This document shows positions 36,664 to 49,412 of a DNA stretch of 64,000 nt, piece after piece. The DNA lies in assembly GCA_000711775.1 (NCBI GenBank), contig ARYC01017288.1, positions 62,001-126,000 of the forward strand, written 5' to 3'. Below the pieces are notes generated by a model, which saw nothing but the letters and a program-made list of their open reading frames with translations, did not search any database and had not been told where the DNA came from. Position numbers and translations under genes: made by a program. Every line of letters starts with the position of its first letter. The first letter of the stretch is position 1. This DNA comes from Oxytricha trifallax. Its lineage: Eukaryota; Ciliophora; Spirotrichea; Sporadotrichida; Oxytrichidae.

Positions 36664-39600
36664 ATGTCCTTAATGCAGAATTCCGTCTTCCGTGGAGTTA
36701 TGGGAGGCGGCAATAATAAAAATGAGAAACGAGAATAAAATACCTATGGTTAATACTCTCATAATAAAAATTCATAGGTAAAGTGCTAAATTTATGCTCA
36801 AATACCATTTAAATTATTAAAATCTTTCTTACATCTCACAAAAATTAAAATAACTCATTGATTAGGAAAAAAACCATGAAACGCACCACCATCAATATTA
36901 TATGATTTAAATCATTAGGCATATTTGAGACTTTTTAATGCTGTATATAGAAATTATTAATGAGTTTCTTCACATATTATGAATTAATTTAATTAAAATC
37001 TATTCTTTCATTAACAAGATCAGTATAATTATTAAAGCAGTGGCTAGTTTCAAAGAAATGGCAGCAGTTTTGAAACAAACCCTCAACAAAACAATGATGG
37101 CAATAACCGCATGGGAGAAATTAAATTACTGCAAAATAACATTACTTCCATGTCAAATTCCCCTTCCACCAAACCTTTTTAGTAAGTCTCATGGATCATA
37201 TAAAGTTTCGAGAGGCTTTTAGGGGAAGATCCTTCACACCCACTAAACTTATTTTTGGTTGAATATGTTTTTAGAAAATTTATAAAAATTATTTCATTTG
37301 TGTAAAAAACATAAATTTTAGGTAGAAAAGTCAAGTAATCATAAACATGACGCCATAAGAAAAATAGGCAGAACTAATTCGTAGAAGGAAATTGCTCTAT
37401 GGTGTTAAAGACATTGAAAAACTTTTTTCGTAATAAAAATATATATTAAAACTAATCATTTATAGTAAATCAAGAGAGACGCAGTAGTATATACAAAAGA
37501 GTTAAGATGAGTCTAGCTTAGGCGGTGGATCACATAGCAGCAAAAGGTCAAAAGAGTTATTTATAAATTTAGCAAATAGTTGTGAAAATTGATAACGAAT
37601 TTAAATATTTGTACATTTAAAGAGTGCAAAGATCGACTGATTATAAGTTAGAACAGTCAGTTGAAAGCTTTCTTCGATATATGGATGCTTATATTAGTTG
37701 GATATTCTTGCTTTACAACTATATACTAGTAATTACAATAACTTTATCAAATTCTTTACTTAGTGTTTCGTTTGGAATTGAGGTCTCGGGAGTTTACAGC
37801 AACATAGATGACACAGTGATGGCTTTCTTTGGCATTGATTTGATGACCAGTAAGTTATACTTATAAAATTAGGAAACTTGTTTATAGATTTCATGTTGGA
37901 GTATCAAGATCAAGAGACATTTCAGATGATACGCAATCACAAAATGATAGCCAAGCGATACATCATGTCAGGTTGGTTCTTTATAGACTTTGCTGCAACT
38001 TTCCCTATAAACTACGTAGTGGGAGGTAGTGTTCTCTGGTCGAGACTGCTTAGACTTTTCAGGCTCCCAAAACTCATTAAGATCTTGGATTTGTCCAGAT
38101 TCAATAGGGTAAGTCAATAATATCAAATTTTCCCCACTAAATTGATCTCAATATACTTTGCTGTAGTTGCTGAAATCATTTTTCGAGAGTAGCACTAGAC
38201 AAGATAGAATCGTAGCCCAATACATCTTGATGTACTCCTACAAGATTTTCAGATTGATTATTATCGCAATAATCATCACATATTTTGTTGGGTGCTTCTG
38301 GTACTTGATATCTTCCACACTTAATTCAGATGATATGGCAGACCAGTCATTTGTTGCTAAATATTTCAAGGATGTGCCTGAGAATTACGATAGACTTATT
38401 ATTAGTTGCTTATTGTTATTAAAATTTGCTTAACATTCATAATTACTATAATACAAAAAACCCATGAAACAAATTTAAAACGAAATATGATTATTCATAC
38501 AAATGATTAATAATTAAAATATATATTAGTTGCTATTTCGCTTTGACGACACTTTCCACAGTTGGATATGGAGACCTCGTCCCTCAAACCCAAGTAGAGA
38601 TGATCTTTGGAATTTTAGTAATGCTCTGTGGAGTGGGTTTCTTCTCTTATATCATGGGGTCATTTATCGAAATTATCTCAAATTATGATAAGAAAATGGG
38701 AACTGTTGATAAAGGCACAGAACTGCATAATTGGATGACTCTTCTCACAAGGTTTACCAATATTATAATAGACCATAAATTCTAAATAAATTATTTCAAG
38801 TTAAAGAATGTTTTAGAATATTTACAGTTTCTTTAATATAGGACAATAACAAGCCTTTGCCAAAGTCTTTAATAAACTAAATCGATAATCACTTCAGTTA
38901 CTATTGGAATAACGATAGACTGGCTTCAATCAGCAAGAAAAATGAGTACTTAAATGCCCTCCCTCGCTCCATAAAAAGAAATGTAAGACTTCATGCTATA
39001 ATGAATTTCAACATTTTATTTGACCATTTCTTATAGATAATGATCCACTACTTATTCGATGACATTTTCTACAAGTTCAGGTTCTTCTTTAACTCCCAAA
39101 AATACAAAGATTCTAAGTTTCTCTATGATATATCTTTTGGCTTGAAGCCTAGAAAATTCGAGACTAATGACGAGGAGAAGCTAATCTATGACGAAGAGGA
39201 TGAAGTTTCAGAGATGTATTTTATATAGGAAGGAACTGTAAGTATAAAATTGTACAAATAATAACTAATGTAATTTTAGGTTGGAATAGGCTATTATTTG
39301 TTTAGTTAGGGACTGTCCAAGAAGCAATATAAACTTGGCATTTTCATGAAGGATAACTCATTTATCTGTGATTACTATGTATGCAACAATAAGAAAAGCG
39401 AGTTTATCTTTATCGCAGTTACTGAAGTCAAAGCATTTGCTCTATCTATTTTAACTTTATAAAGTTTAATAATATAATTTTAATAAATTAGAAAATCTAT
39501 AGTCGATTTTGCTTGAACATTAACTAATTATTAATTTTCAATCTAAGAGGTTTTTGCTACACAACATATTCGATAAGTACCCCGACATTGCATCAGAGAT

Positions 39601-40179
39601 AAAAGAGCAATCCTTTTATAGATACAAGAAGAACGTGAAAAATCGCTTGATCAAACATAGACAAGAACACTTAGAAGAAATTAACAAGAAGTCAAGTTAC
39701 AAGTATATTCAGGTTAGAGAGAAGAGCGAGTAGAATAATAAATCTGCATAGAATAGATTTGATGGGAGTTAATCAGAGAGATTTTCTATGAAAAATAATG
39801 GAGATAGTCATTAGCATAGCTCTTCTATGGTTGGTGGAGGAAACGGATAAGACATGAAACTGGGTAAAGACCATATTAAGAAAGTAGTAATTATATCATG
39901 CTATTTCTTACAAAGTTTTAATGCTTTAATAATGTAAATTTTAAAATTCTAGACCAAGGTGAGACAGATTTGAACTCCATCTTAAAGCGAAGAATAGAAG
40001 GAATATAAAACGAGATGCAAAAATTCAATCATAACATCAATGATTTCGCTTAAACTTGCGACAATGAACTTAACAACCTAATTGGAAATATTAATTTGCT
40101 ACAGAGGAACTTAGGCTACTTGAACAACCAGATTGTTCATAACTAACAACAGAATTTTAATTCAAACAGTAAACAATGA
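36664..40179 (+). CDS. Voltage-sensor K+ channel with cyclic-nucleotide-binding domain (CNG/HCN/EAG superfamily)
   Basis: Plasma or ciliary membrane K+ channel. An N-terminal N/Q-rich region precedes S1 (SWIFLLYNYILVITITL). S2 reads FIDFMLEYQDQET, then S3 WFFIDFAATFPINY, S4 with spaced basic residues (LLRLFRLPKLIKILDLSRFNR), and S5 IFRLIIIAIIITYFVGCFWYL. The selectivity filter is TTLSTVGYGD (about 38545), followed by S6, a C-linker (SIKRN...IHYLFDDIF) and a cyclic-nucleotide-binding fold (ISFGLKPRKF...EVSEMYFIQEGTVGIGYY). The C-terminus is coiled coil and Q/N-rich. IESs: TATTAGTTGCT (38400-38410/38524-38534), ATCTA (39444/39541), AGACCA (39868/39951). GT-AG introns include about 38110-38166, 38979-39036 and a 23-nt one at 37850-37872. 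Filter GYGD argues for K+ selectivity; ligand dependence is untested. Confidence 0.92.
37850..37872 (+). other. 23-nt GT-AG intron (or minimal IES) in the K+ channel gene
   Basis: GTAAGT...ATTAG at 37850-37872 interrupts IDLMT/NLFIDF. Removal gives ACC AGA AAC TTG. Only AG is repeated at its edges, so an intron is the better reading, but a 2-bp-pointer IES cannot be excluded. Confidence 0.65.
38400..38534. other. IES with an 11-bp pointer in the K+ channel gene
   Basis: The direct repeat TATTAGTTGCT lies at 38400-38410 and 38524-38534. Removing the interval between them with one copy joins RLIISC to YFALTTLSTVGYGD, directly before the selectivity filter. The intervening 113 bp are about 85% A+T, and the segment is not GT-AG bounded. 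Confidence 0.93.
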
Positions 40180-40530
40180 GTTGTAATGAGGATATGATGA
40201 GTTAAAAAGGTTTGGGCTTTCTTATAAGCAAATATAAAGATTAAAACTATTAAGTGAAGTTTATTAGAACTTTCGAAAACATAGGCAAAACCATTTTGTG
40301 AATTAAAGTGAATTATAAATTAGTTTCATTTAATAAATACTTAATATATTTAAACTTTTAGTTTGAATAGATAATTAATCACAAACTAGGAGTGGAGTGA
40401 TTCATTATATATCAGGAGAATCGCAGTGATTCTCTAGTTTTGTAGGTCATCATATCCTAATCATATATTAAAAATAAAAACATTAAAAAGTTATATACTT
40501 TTGGTCGAATTAAATATTTTAGTTTAATTA

Positions 40531-41047
40531 TCAAGGAAGATTAGTGATCAAAGTTTGAACTCTCATGATTTTAGAAGCCAGAGTTTTTACTTCTTGTCCA
40601 GATGAGTTGGATTGCTTCTTGTTGAGCCTTTTATTCTCATCATTGACGATTTTTCTCACAATTATCGGATCATACAATCTGTTACTCATGAAGTCAATAA
40701 CACCCTCGTACTCCTCGTTATTCAGCATTCTTTACACGATAAGATGTGTGTGAATGATTTGCTGCTTAGCTGAGTCTTAATCATCTTTATATTTTGTAAT
40801 AAATAAAGTGAATCTAAGTTAAAGATTCATCTTTAACTTAGATCCAATTTTTTTATTTACATCGACAGCTTTTTGACCAGTTTCTTCACGATGATTGTCA
40901 TATATCTCCCTCTAAGCGCCACTCTAAAATTAAAGTTATAAATTTCAGTCTTACCTCAGCCACAATATCGAATGCAGAAACCTTTAACCACTCCATCGCA
41001 TAATCCTGCAATGTTTTCGATTCCTCAAGTTTAGGCAGTTAATTCAT
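40531..41047 (-). CDS. Small conserved-looking protein, unknown
   Basis: About 135 residues from ATG 41047 (MNQLPKLEESKTLQDYAMEW). A GT-AG intron of about 31 nt lies after DIVAE, and an IES at about 40783-40863 (pointer GAT) joins AVD to DQDSAKQQIIHTHLIVQRM. The frame continues to TGA 40533-40531. Mostly helical and charged; no motif recognised. The IES contains a perfect 15-bp hairpin. Confidence 0.7.
40812..40843. repeat. Perfect hairpin inside an IES, 15-bp arms
   Basis: ATCTAAGTTAAAGAT (40812-40826) is followed after only two bases by its exact reverse complement (40829-40843). It occupies the middle of the roughly 80-bp IES of the 40.5-41.0 kb gene. Confidence 0.85.
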
Positions 41048-43784
41048 TTACCCTTGAATTTAATATCTTATTTTAATATAACTATCATCCTCTATATTGT
41101 TAAATTAAATGTTTATTTTTAATTCTTTGATAAATTATTTTTATTTTAAAACTTTGCAATATATCTATTGCTCTTAAAATGTCTCATAAATTTTTATATA
41201 AATGTAAAATGCTATATCTTTCAAGGAGAATGTAAATTCTAAAACATTTATTGAAACAGTTAAAACTTTCCTTTATTGAATATACATATTTAATAGAAAA
41301 CAGGTTTAATAGTATTCCATAAGTTAAAGATTAGATTCTCTTAATATATTTTACTTACTTATTCTTCCTTTTTAACCTAGATTTTTAACTTGTTTACCAG
41401 ATAAGTGTCTTCATGAAATTTACTGCATATTATTTAGAGGATTTTGGATTTGCTCAAACGAATAAATCGACTTATTTTTTAATAGATTTGACTTTTTATA
41501 GCTACACACTCAAAGTTAATCTTGGCCTATGTAATAAAGTTATAATTTTATCGATTAAATCATATCAAGTTTAGTTTCTAGTTTCAAAATTTGAACTGTC
41601 ACATCTTTTCTTAGTTTAGTAAAACATCTATATTTACCAAGATTAGACTATGGGGGACTCTCTTTGCTTCACACATTATATTTGAATCTCACGAAATTAA
41701 GGATTTAAATTAAAGCCTTTAAATCTTGATGGTTATAAATAAGTCAAGTTTCGGCCTTTTCAAAATATTTATTAAGTCAATAAAGCCAATAATATCCTAT
41801 AATTATCTCTATTTATAAAGCGAATTCATTCTAGCTTTGCATCATAAAGGGACTGTGTTTAGTTTTATAGTCATAATAAGACTAGCCTTAATATGGTTTA
41901 AGTCATTCATTTGTCAGTAACATATTTTACTTTTCATGTCATATCAATATCTACTAAGTAAACTTACATACTTAATTATGCAAAATATCTGAAATGATTA
42001 TAGCTTTATAAATTTAAAAAATCTAGCTTTAAAAAATATGCCTATTTAATTAACAACATTGCTTTATATATTAATTAATTTTATCTACTTAATGATTTTT
42101 CAGTTACATATTTCAGGGGCACTTTAAGTGATTTCCCAATAACTCAGTTACTACTGTGTCATTATCAATCTAAGATATATCGAACCCGCTCTATCTTCTA
42201 TCTATGTTCTATGAATTTTAATTATTTTTTAATTTAAGAAATTATTCGTTTGATATTTTAAAATATTACATAATAAGACTATATGCTTATTTTATTAATT
42301 TTTATATAATTTTACTTCACGACATTAAAATAAATGGCTTTCAACATTCTAGTTATGTTTGCATTCTTACTTCATATTAAGATTTATAGTTCAAGATTTG
42401 GAATCTAATAAAATTTCTTTTGAATACTCATTTTTGCATATTCAAAAATAATGCAAATTATTCGACTGTTTTTCATGCTGATGATATTATTAAATATTTG
42501 GAAGTAATTACTTCCTAAAAGAACTTCAATTTCAAAACACTAATCAATTATATGTAGATATTGTTAGAAATATTTAATATTCTTTAGTAATTCTAATTAA
42601 TTTAATTAAAATAGTAATTCTATAATAGAAGTTTCTAATATTAATTATTTTTAGATCAATTAAAGGAAGACATGCAAAGTTAAATTTTATTAGAGATATA
42701 ATTTTTAGATGATACAAATATTTATAAAGTGGATTAGTTGTATGATAAATCAAAATCCAATAATCATTAGGAAGGGATTCATGATTAACAAATTAATAAA
42801 AAAATTATCGCTAAAAATACTTATCTATTAAAGTGGTTACCTAGTTATACTATAGCTTACTATAGTAAGTTATAAAAAAAATAGTATTAATTTTTACCAA
42901 ACAAAATTTTATTCTACGATAGTTATTTTGCCAACTAGTCCAGAGTAAGGATTTCAACATTAATTTAATTACTAGAAGTCTTGAATGAGAATGAGTTATT
43001 TCAACTTGACAAATATTTTACTTTTATATTAATTTTGAAACTGCTTCTATTAGCTATTTATGCTATTCTGATAAGTAATTATGACATTATGTTCCTTAGA
43101 TTATTATTGTATCTGCATAGTATCACCGAAAAAGTTATTAGGTAATTTTTTAAAGCATTAATATTATGAGATAATTTATTATATCAGAATGCTTTCTATT
43201 TTAAAGAAATGTAATATATTTATAAAAATAGGTACAATGAATAAATACTTAGTCTTCAAAATGATTTGATTTATGTAATTGAGAGTATTGTAGTTAGATA
43301 CACTTGCTAATATAATTGTGAAATTATCAATGGAAATATTATTTTTAAAAATAATCTTCTCATACAACTAGAGATGTTAAGTGTCTCTGAAATAAAGTAA
43401 ATAAATATCTTAATCTGAGTAGAGTATAGATTTGTTATGAGTTAAAATTTTATGGAAATTATTTGTAACCCAATTTTGTGTTATCACCCTTAGTAAATTT
43501 GCTCGAATTAAAATTTAATATTGATATTTTTAGCGCATTTAGAAAAGTTTATAAATTATAGTGGAAATATTAAGTTATAATTGGAAAAGAAATAAAAATG
43601 ATCATATGAGTCTTTTTTTAATCTTCAATTGTATTAATGAGTATGATATACAAATGAAATTATAAAATTTTATTGTTGTCGTATTTCATTATTAAATAAC
43701 CTAGATTTTATTCATTACAATATCATTTCTTTGGTAATTTAGATAAAATTATTAAATTAATATTCAAATTGAATTATTACAAAA
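41048..43784. other. Long gene-poor AT-rich region
   Basis: No gene is supported over 2.7 kb. A plus-strand frame from about 42300 to 43418 carries only one TGA (43167), but the translation is I/L/Y/N-rich and lacks GC elevation. Such frames are expected by chance with one stop codon. It could hold decayed germline-limited DNA. Confidence 0.5.
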
Positions 43785-45448
43785 ATGACTGCTGCATATC
43801 TTTCTGTGCTCCCTTTCGTAGTCTTAAACCTAGGAGGGGAAATGCTCTTTATTTTGGATTAGAGGCTTAGAGCACAAGAAATAGGTAATGATAGATCATA
43901 GAAAGTTCTCCAGGATGTTGTCAAAACTATGCTATCTAAGAAATTAGATCATATTTATAAAATAATTTAATTGTTAGTTGTTCCTCATAAGCAGAGAAAT
44001 CTAGGCCTATTTATGGAGTTAAATATTTTTATAAAATTTGTAGAGGAATTATTCAGACCACAAGAGATGTATTCAATGACAAGCACCAGACAAATATTTG
44101 AAAAATTAGCACATTCCAGCATCATGAAACTTAATGCCACTAGTATGGGCAAATTATTTGACCTTATGCTCATGGGTGTAAAGTATCAATTTAGTTTTAT
44201 TTTTAAAACTCATATTTATTTTTTAAGTTTTTATCATTTCTCTACTTATTTCAATTATATTTGCACAGTTTATTATCAATTCTTGTCTTGTACATCCCCT
44301 GATGAATTCTACAACGTGACTTTAACCCACTTGCAAGCCATGGCCGACCTCATTAAAGGCTCTTCAGTCGAAGTGTTAGTGAACGACACCATGAATTAAT
44401 TCAAGACTCGCTGCCAGACATTCACAGCATACGACATGATGATGATTAAGTAACAAATTTACAGGTTCTTCCAGGATAAACACATAAAAGTATCACTTTT
44501 TATACAGGATGGGATATAGGGGCTGGATGGTACTATATATCTTAATTTTGCTGGGGAGGGAGTTATATTTGGGGATAAACCAGGCACTTGTAAGTTCTAT
44601 GATTAGTAGAAGGAGATTGTAAGTACTAAATAAAATTAATACATATTTTATAATAAATTGGTGATGAGAGGTTTATATATAATTAATCTTGTTTATCATA
44701 CGAATAAAAAATATATTGTAAGAACAAAGCAAATAAACTTGATTCATGCTTAATATTGGAATCCAAATCCATACACAAAGAGAATGAATAATACAACTCA
44801 ACCCCATCTGGGTACCAACATGTTTTATATTATATCTATTAAATTTTAACAATTTTCATTTATTGTATTATTCATTATGCTAATATTATCTTTTTTTAAT
44901 GAAATTTATTAATGTATGGTGCAGACCGTATCAAGCCTCCCATTCCTCAGAAATTAGAAGAAATTGAAGATAAAACCCTGGAAGAGGCTAGACTTAAACG
45001 AGCTCAAATCGAAGAGAAGAAATCTTCTGGCCAAAGACAACAAGAAGGTTCCTCAGAACAAGTGACTAGAGAGTTCAATTATTGCTAAAATTAAAGCGTA
45101 TATTAGCCCCATATCCCCTTTATATATTCAACAATAAATCTATGAGCAATAATTTCATTTTTATCTCTGTGATAGCTGGCTGATTTGATTCTGCCATCAG
45201 GAGATTCCAACGACGACGATGATTTCAAAGTCAATTTATTCCCAGACTAAAACCTAAACTTCTAAGATTAAGAGGGTGGAATGCCCATCTCCCAAGCTAC
45301 GGATAACATAATTAACATAGATTTAGGGAAGCAGGCTAAGAACATCTAGCTTAAGAAGTTGGCTGATGATTTGGGCGATTTGGATTTGAGTCAAGCCAAT
45401 TAGAAAAACACTGGCGATGAGCTTTTGGATTTAATGGATGATTTTTGA
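43785..45448 (+). CDS. OSCP1 (organic solute carrier partner 1 / NOR1) homologue
   Basis: Conserved protein of ciliated eukaryotes; in animals linked to transporter regulation and cilia, biochemical role unclear. The start MTAAYLSVLPFVVLNLGGEM matches the family's opening NLGGEMLYILDQRLRAQ. It continues KVLQDVVKTMLSKKF, VEELFRPQEMYS, FEKLAHSSIMKLNATSMGKLFDLM, CTSPDEFYNVTLTHL and FFQDKHIKVSLFIQDG. IESs: AAATT (43941-43945/44034-44038) and TATCAATT (44184-44191/44274-44281). Two introns in the 3' half are best read as GTACTA...GCAG (about 44625-44932) and GTGACT...ATAG (about 45060-45175). They lead to a C-terminal extension (IKPPIPQKLEEIEDKTLEEA, then acidic DSNDDDDF and ...DELLDLMDDF) absent from animal OSCP1. 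Stop TGA 45446. Confidence 0.92.
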
Positions 45449-45620
45449 AAAGCATTCTTTATATAAAAACCTTAAAGTTGTGATTTAATAACTTTTAGAT
45501 TTATAGTAATATCATAATTGATGAGCTAGTTTTGTATATCTGCAACATTGAAATTTAATATTGGCATAGATGTATAAGGAAGAGATAGAATAATTATTAA
45601 ATTAAGTAATATAAACAATA

Positions 45621-46801
45621 ATGGAACTTGTAGGTGACTAATATGTGACAACTGATGTCAGCATGAGAATTGTGGTACCAGGTGATTACGTTGATGAGGG
45701 CTTTATTGCCGGGCATGGTACTTATGAGCAGGATGGCAAAATTTATGCTTCACTCGCAGGAATTGTTCATAGAATAGACAAAGTTAAAATACAAACACAT
45801 TTAATTCTATCTATAGTTGATGTGAATGGTCAAGTTTATTATTAATTGATAACTTCAAATTTATATCTGCGTGAGACCCTTAAAAACTAGTTTCAAGCCA
45901 GACATAGGCGATGTGATAATCGGACGTATAGTCTCAGTAGAGAATAAAAGATGGGCAGTGGACATTAATTCTTACTAACACGCTGTGCTAAACCTCACAA
46001 ACATCAACTTGCCTGGTGGACTGCAAAGAAGAAGATCTGAGGAGGATAAGATGCAAATGAGGTCATTTTTCAAGGAGAATGATATTATCAGTGGGGAGGT
46101 TTAAGGCATCAGCACACACGATGGCAAGATTAACATGCAAAAATAATTTTAAAAAATGGGGGAGGGGAACTAATGGAGAAGGGGGTATAACTATATTTAA
46201 GATGGTTAAATGCAAACAAGGAACTTGAAGTATGGAAAACTCATGAATGGGTTCATGGTGAAAGTTGATCATAATTACATTCGCCGCATGAAATCACACA
46301 TTTTGGAGTTTTTTGCTGAATAATGGCAGCCAATTGGAGTTATAATAGGAACTAATGGGTATGTATGGATTTACTTGCCAGACAAACAAGCTTCAAATGA
46401 ATCTTAAGCTTAGTAATTGAGGACCAACATTATTTCTCATTTATACTAGATTATTCAAATTAAAATGCTGAGAATTCATTCGGTTAATTGTTAGGGTGGG
46501 TCATAAGAATTAATATATTTCAAACATAACAAAGGAAATTCGCCTATAAATGTCAATAGTAAGAAACACAATAGTAATATTGGAGAAAATTTAGCTTCCA
46601 ATCTTCAAGGACACAATCTAAAAGGTTCTTGATACCCAGAAACTTCTCAACGTTGACCCCAAGGACATGCTTAGCAGATATGAAGAACTTGGAGCTGATG
46701 CCAAAAACATGATTGAATCAGAGATTAACTTAAAGAAGCCCATGGATATTCAATTAATGCAAAATACTATGATGGGTGATAACGATTTCATTATGAATTG
46801 A
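45621..46801 (+). CDS. RRP4: Exosome complex component RRP4 (EXOSC2)
   Basis: S1/KH cap subunit of the RNA exosome, which degrades and trims RNA in nucleus and cytoplasm. Domain order is typical: an N-terminal barrel (IVVPGDYVDEGFIAGHGTYE, LAGIVHRIDK, ICVRPLKTSF), an S1 domain (IGDVIIGRIVSVENKRWAVDI, NLTNINLPGGLQRRRSEED, SFFKENDIISGEVQ) and a KH-like domain (TRNLKYGKLMNGFMVKVD, IGVIIGTNGYVWIY), then a C-terminal helix. IESs: one near 45781-45872 joining DKV to YICVRPLK, and ATGCAAA (46135-46141/46210-46216) joining INMQ to TRNLKYG. At least one more insertion lies in 46420-46550. Stop TGA 46799. Upstream OSCP1 is in the same orientation, 170 bp away. Confidence 0.93.
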
Positions 46802-46930
46802 ATAACGAAATTAAAAATTATAGAATTTTGCTTAATGTTTGAGGGATTCTCAGCCTAATTAATTAATTTCATTGATATTTGATCTTCTAGGATATTTTAC
46901 TCTCGCTTTATAACTTTATATCGTTCATTA

Positions 46931-49178
46931 ATTAAGACTTTGTTATAGTAAAGCTTCCAAAATCACCTCAATAACATAAACAAGTAGCTTGAAATTTACC
47001 CACTAATTTCCGAAAATTATAACACAAAAGTTTACCCTTAGAAGGTTATTCGCGAGATGAGACAGCTTAAACCCTAAACTTGCTAAAACTCTCCAAATAA
47101 ATACTTTGACGATAAAATGATTTAAGTAAATCTACCTCCCCAAAAATAAAACACCAAACTTATCAACACTACTACTTCTAGGGTGCTTCATTAAAATAAA
47201 TAATTAAAAAGTAAAATCTTAGTAGATAATGTGAATAACGATCAATCTCTAACAACTAAATCTAGCATTGATAACTTAACAGGCATATCATTTAGTATTT
47301 TATAGAATTGTTAGGTAGCTCCTCCCTAGAGATAATTGATATCATACCAAAAGAAAAATTTATGCCTAAATTCTACTCAAATTATCAGTAATTACACATA
47401 AGGATAGGAAGGTTCAGGGTAGGCTCATTCTAGAAAGAATAGTCTTAATTTTGAAATGTAGGATAGACTCAATTAATAGAATGAAAACCAACTATTGCAT
47501 ATTAACCTTAAAAATGACAATCATAATTCTACACTTTTATTACAAATAATTTGAGGAAAATCCGTTTTAATTATAGAAATTTTACTTAAAACCCTTATTA
47601 TTTTTATTAAATTCTAACTAGTCTCTATTACAAAACAAAAATACCCTAAACAATTTTTCATTGTGTGGAGGTTTCGATGATTAAGATCCTACTCCTTAAA
47701 GTTTCACTAATAATCTAATTCACAATTCATCTCTAATTTCATTTAATATTCCTAAGAGTTATCTAATTTTAGATATTTTTTTTTATAGATTTGAAAATTA
47801 GGGTGTTATGCAAAGTAATATTTACATTATTTTATTATAATAACGGCTGCAGTTAATAGAACGGGAGTACTTTAAATTTAATGGGAATAAAAAATAAAAA
47901 TTGTGATAGCAGCGCTTTACTTTCTGATAATAATTACATTCCTACCTCTTCTTTTGATTAATATGATTATAATCATACATGAATTTAAAAATTATTTTCG
48001 ACTATATATATTGATTAAATTAAATTATTAATGTGAGGGGAAGCACTGCAACAGCGTAGAAATCATAAACACAAAAACAGTGGTCTCGAGAAATAACAAA
48101 AAATTCGAGATATATCAATATTAATAGGAAGATAGTAGGGAGAGTCAAAATTCGTAAATAAAATCACAATAGTCTTAAAATATGTTAGAGAATTTAACAG
48201 TGCTGGGGAATTAAACTTCAAAGTTTGTTAATTTAGACACTTTTACTGAGACTGTGAATAATTAGAAGAAGAAAACGGTGTCCACTTAAAATTTTAGAAT
48301 TATTCTTTCTAACTCTGGTTTATTAATAGGACATTTAAATCATAGATTTGATGTATATTATTTACAATAATTAGCAAACTTAAAAAAAGGGGAGCACAGG
48401 CTTACTAGAGACAAAAGATTTGCAGACCATAATAATCCAAAACGAAAACGACTCTTCATCATTTATCCAAACTTAGCAAGTCAGCTTAGACTTGAAGAAT
48501 AGCACTCTCAAGAATAACACAGATTTAGATTTAGTAAGGGCTTAGAAAACTTTAGTCAGATAGAAAGCGAAGCAGTAAATCATGCAATAGAAAAATAAGC
48601 TAATTCTACCACTCAATGGATTAAACTACACCTCACAAGAAATTGAGAATTTGAGAAATTTGAAAGAGTAAAGATTAAGATAGTAAACTCCAATTTATGC
48701 CAGTAATTCATTGCAGGACTGTAGCCATAACCAATCATTAAAGAATTAGGATTAATACAACCAATTAAGTAAGAAAATTGATAGTAAATTTGTTGTACCA
48801 ATACCCTCTATGAGCTCAAATTACAGTCAACTGATTAGTATGATTCCAACCTCAGATGCTGGTAGCTCTTTAATGAGCATAAAGTATGAAGAAATTGAAA
48901 AAAATTGCAGGAAATTTGGAATTAGAAGTTAAAGTATTTCACATAAAGAAGAAAGCGAAGAATAAAATAATTCTTAGAGATATGATTAAAGTCAGAGAGA
49001 TATCTTTTGTGGATAGTATTTACCACATTCACTGAGAGAAATGATTAATTAAAATCAAATGGGCTAATTATGTGATAAGAAAAAATTCGCATAAAATCTA
49101 AACAACGACTGCAGTATTTCAAGTACGAATATTTAGATTAATCTTGGTAGAAAGGAATTCTAAAATATAAGAAGTTGA
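46931..49178 (+). CDS. Q/N/S-rich protein of unknown function
   Basis: A long, mostly disordered protein. The first block (46931-47550) reads QLEIYPLISENYN..., KVIREMRQLKP and SSIDNLTGIS. Separate coding blocks follow at about 47615-47780 and 47845-47985, then a long final block (about 48050-49178) including ENDSSSFIQTQQVSLDLKN, LPLNGLNYTSQEIENLRNL and VVPIPSMSSNYSQLISMIPT. It ends at TGA 49176. The frame changes around 48380, so an IES lies there. No catalytic domain seen. The start codon is not resolved; the first block opens without a clear ATG, so an upstream exon within 46802-46930 is likely. Confidence 0.65.
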
Positions 49179-49412
49179 GCATCTAACTGTGAACACATAA
49201 GTATAATTTTAATGTTTAAAATGTTTGATTAAATATATATTTTCCCTTAAGTTAAGAAATCAATTAATAAGTTAAAATGGGGGGATTTAAAGTTTAATTG
49301 CTTTAAATAAACCAATTAGATTATAAGAAATCCCATTGATTTAAAATTTTTTGTTCTAAATTAAAAACTTAAATAATACTGAATTAACACAATTTTTGCT
49401 GCATTCATCTCT

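Noticed and set aside
42300..43418. Plus-strand frame of about 370 codons with a single TGA at 43167
   Set aside because: Composition is I/L/Y/N-rich and matches random translation of AT-rich DNA; no similarity or intron/IES logic supports it.
44930..45065. Alternative frame (VSSLPFLRNQKK...) in the OSCP1 3' part, linkable by a CTGGC repeat
   Set aside because: The other frame has clear coding composition (KLEEIEDKTLEEARLKRAQ) and joins on both sides through GT-AG introns in phase.
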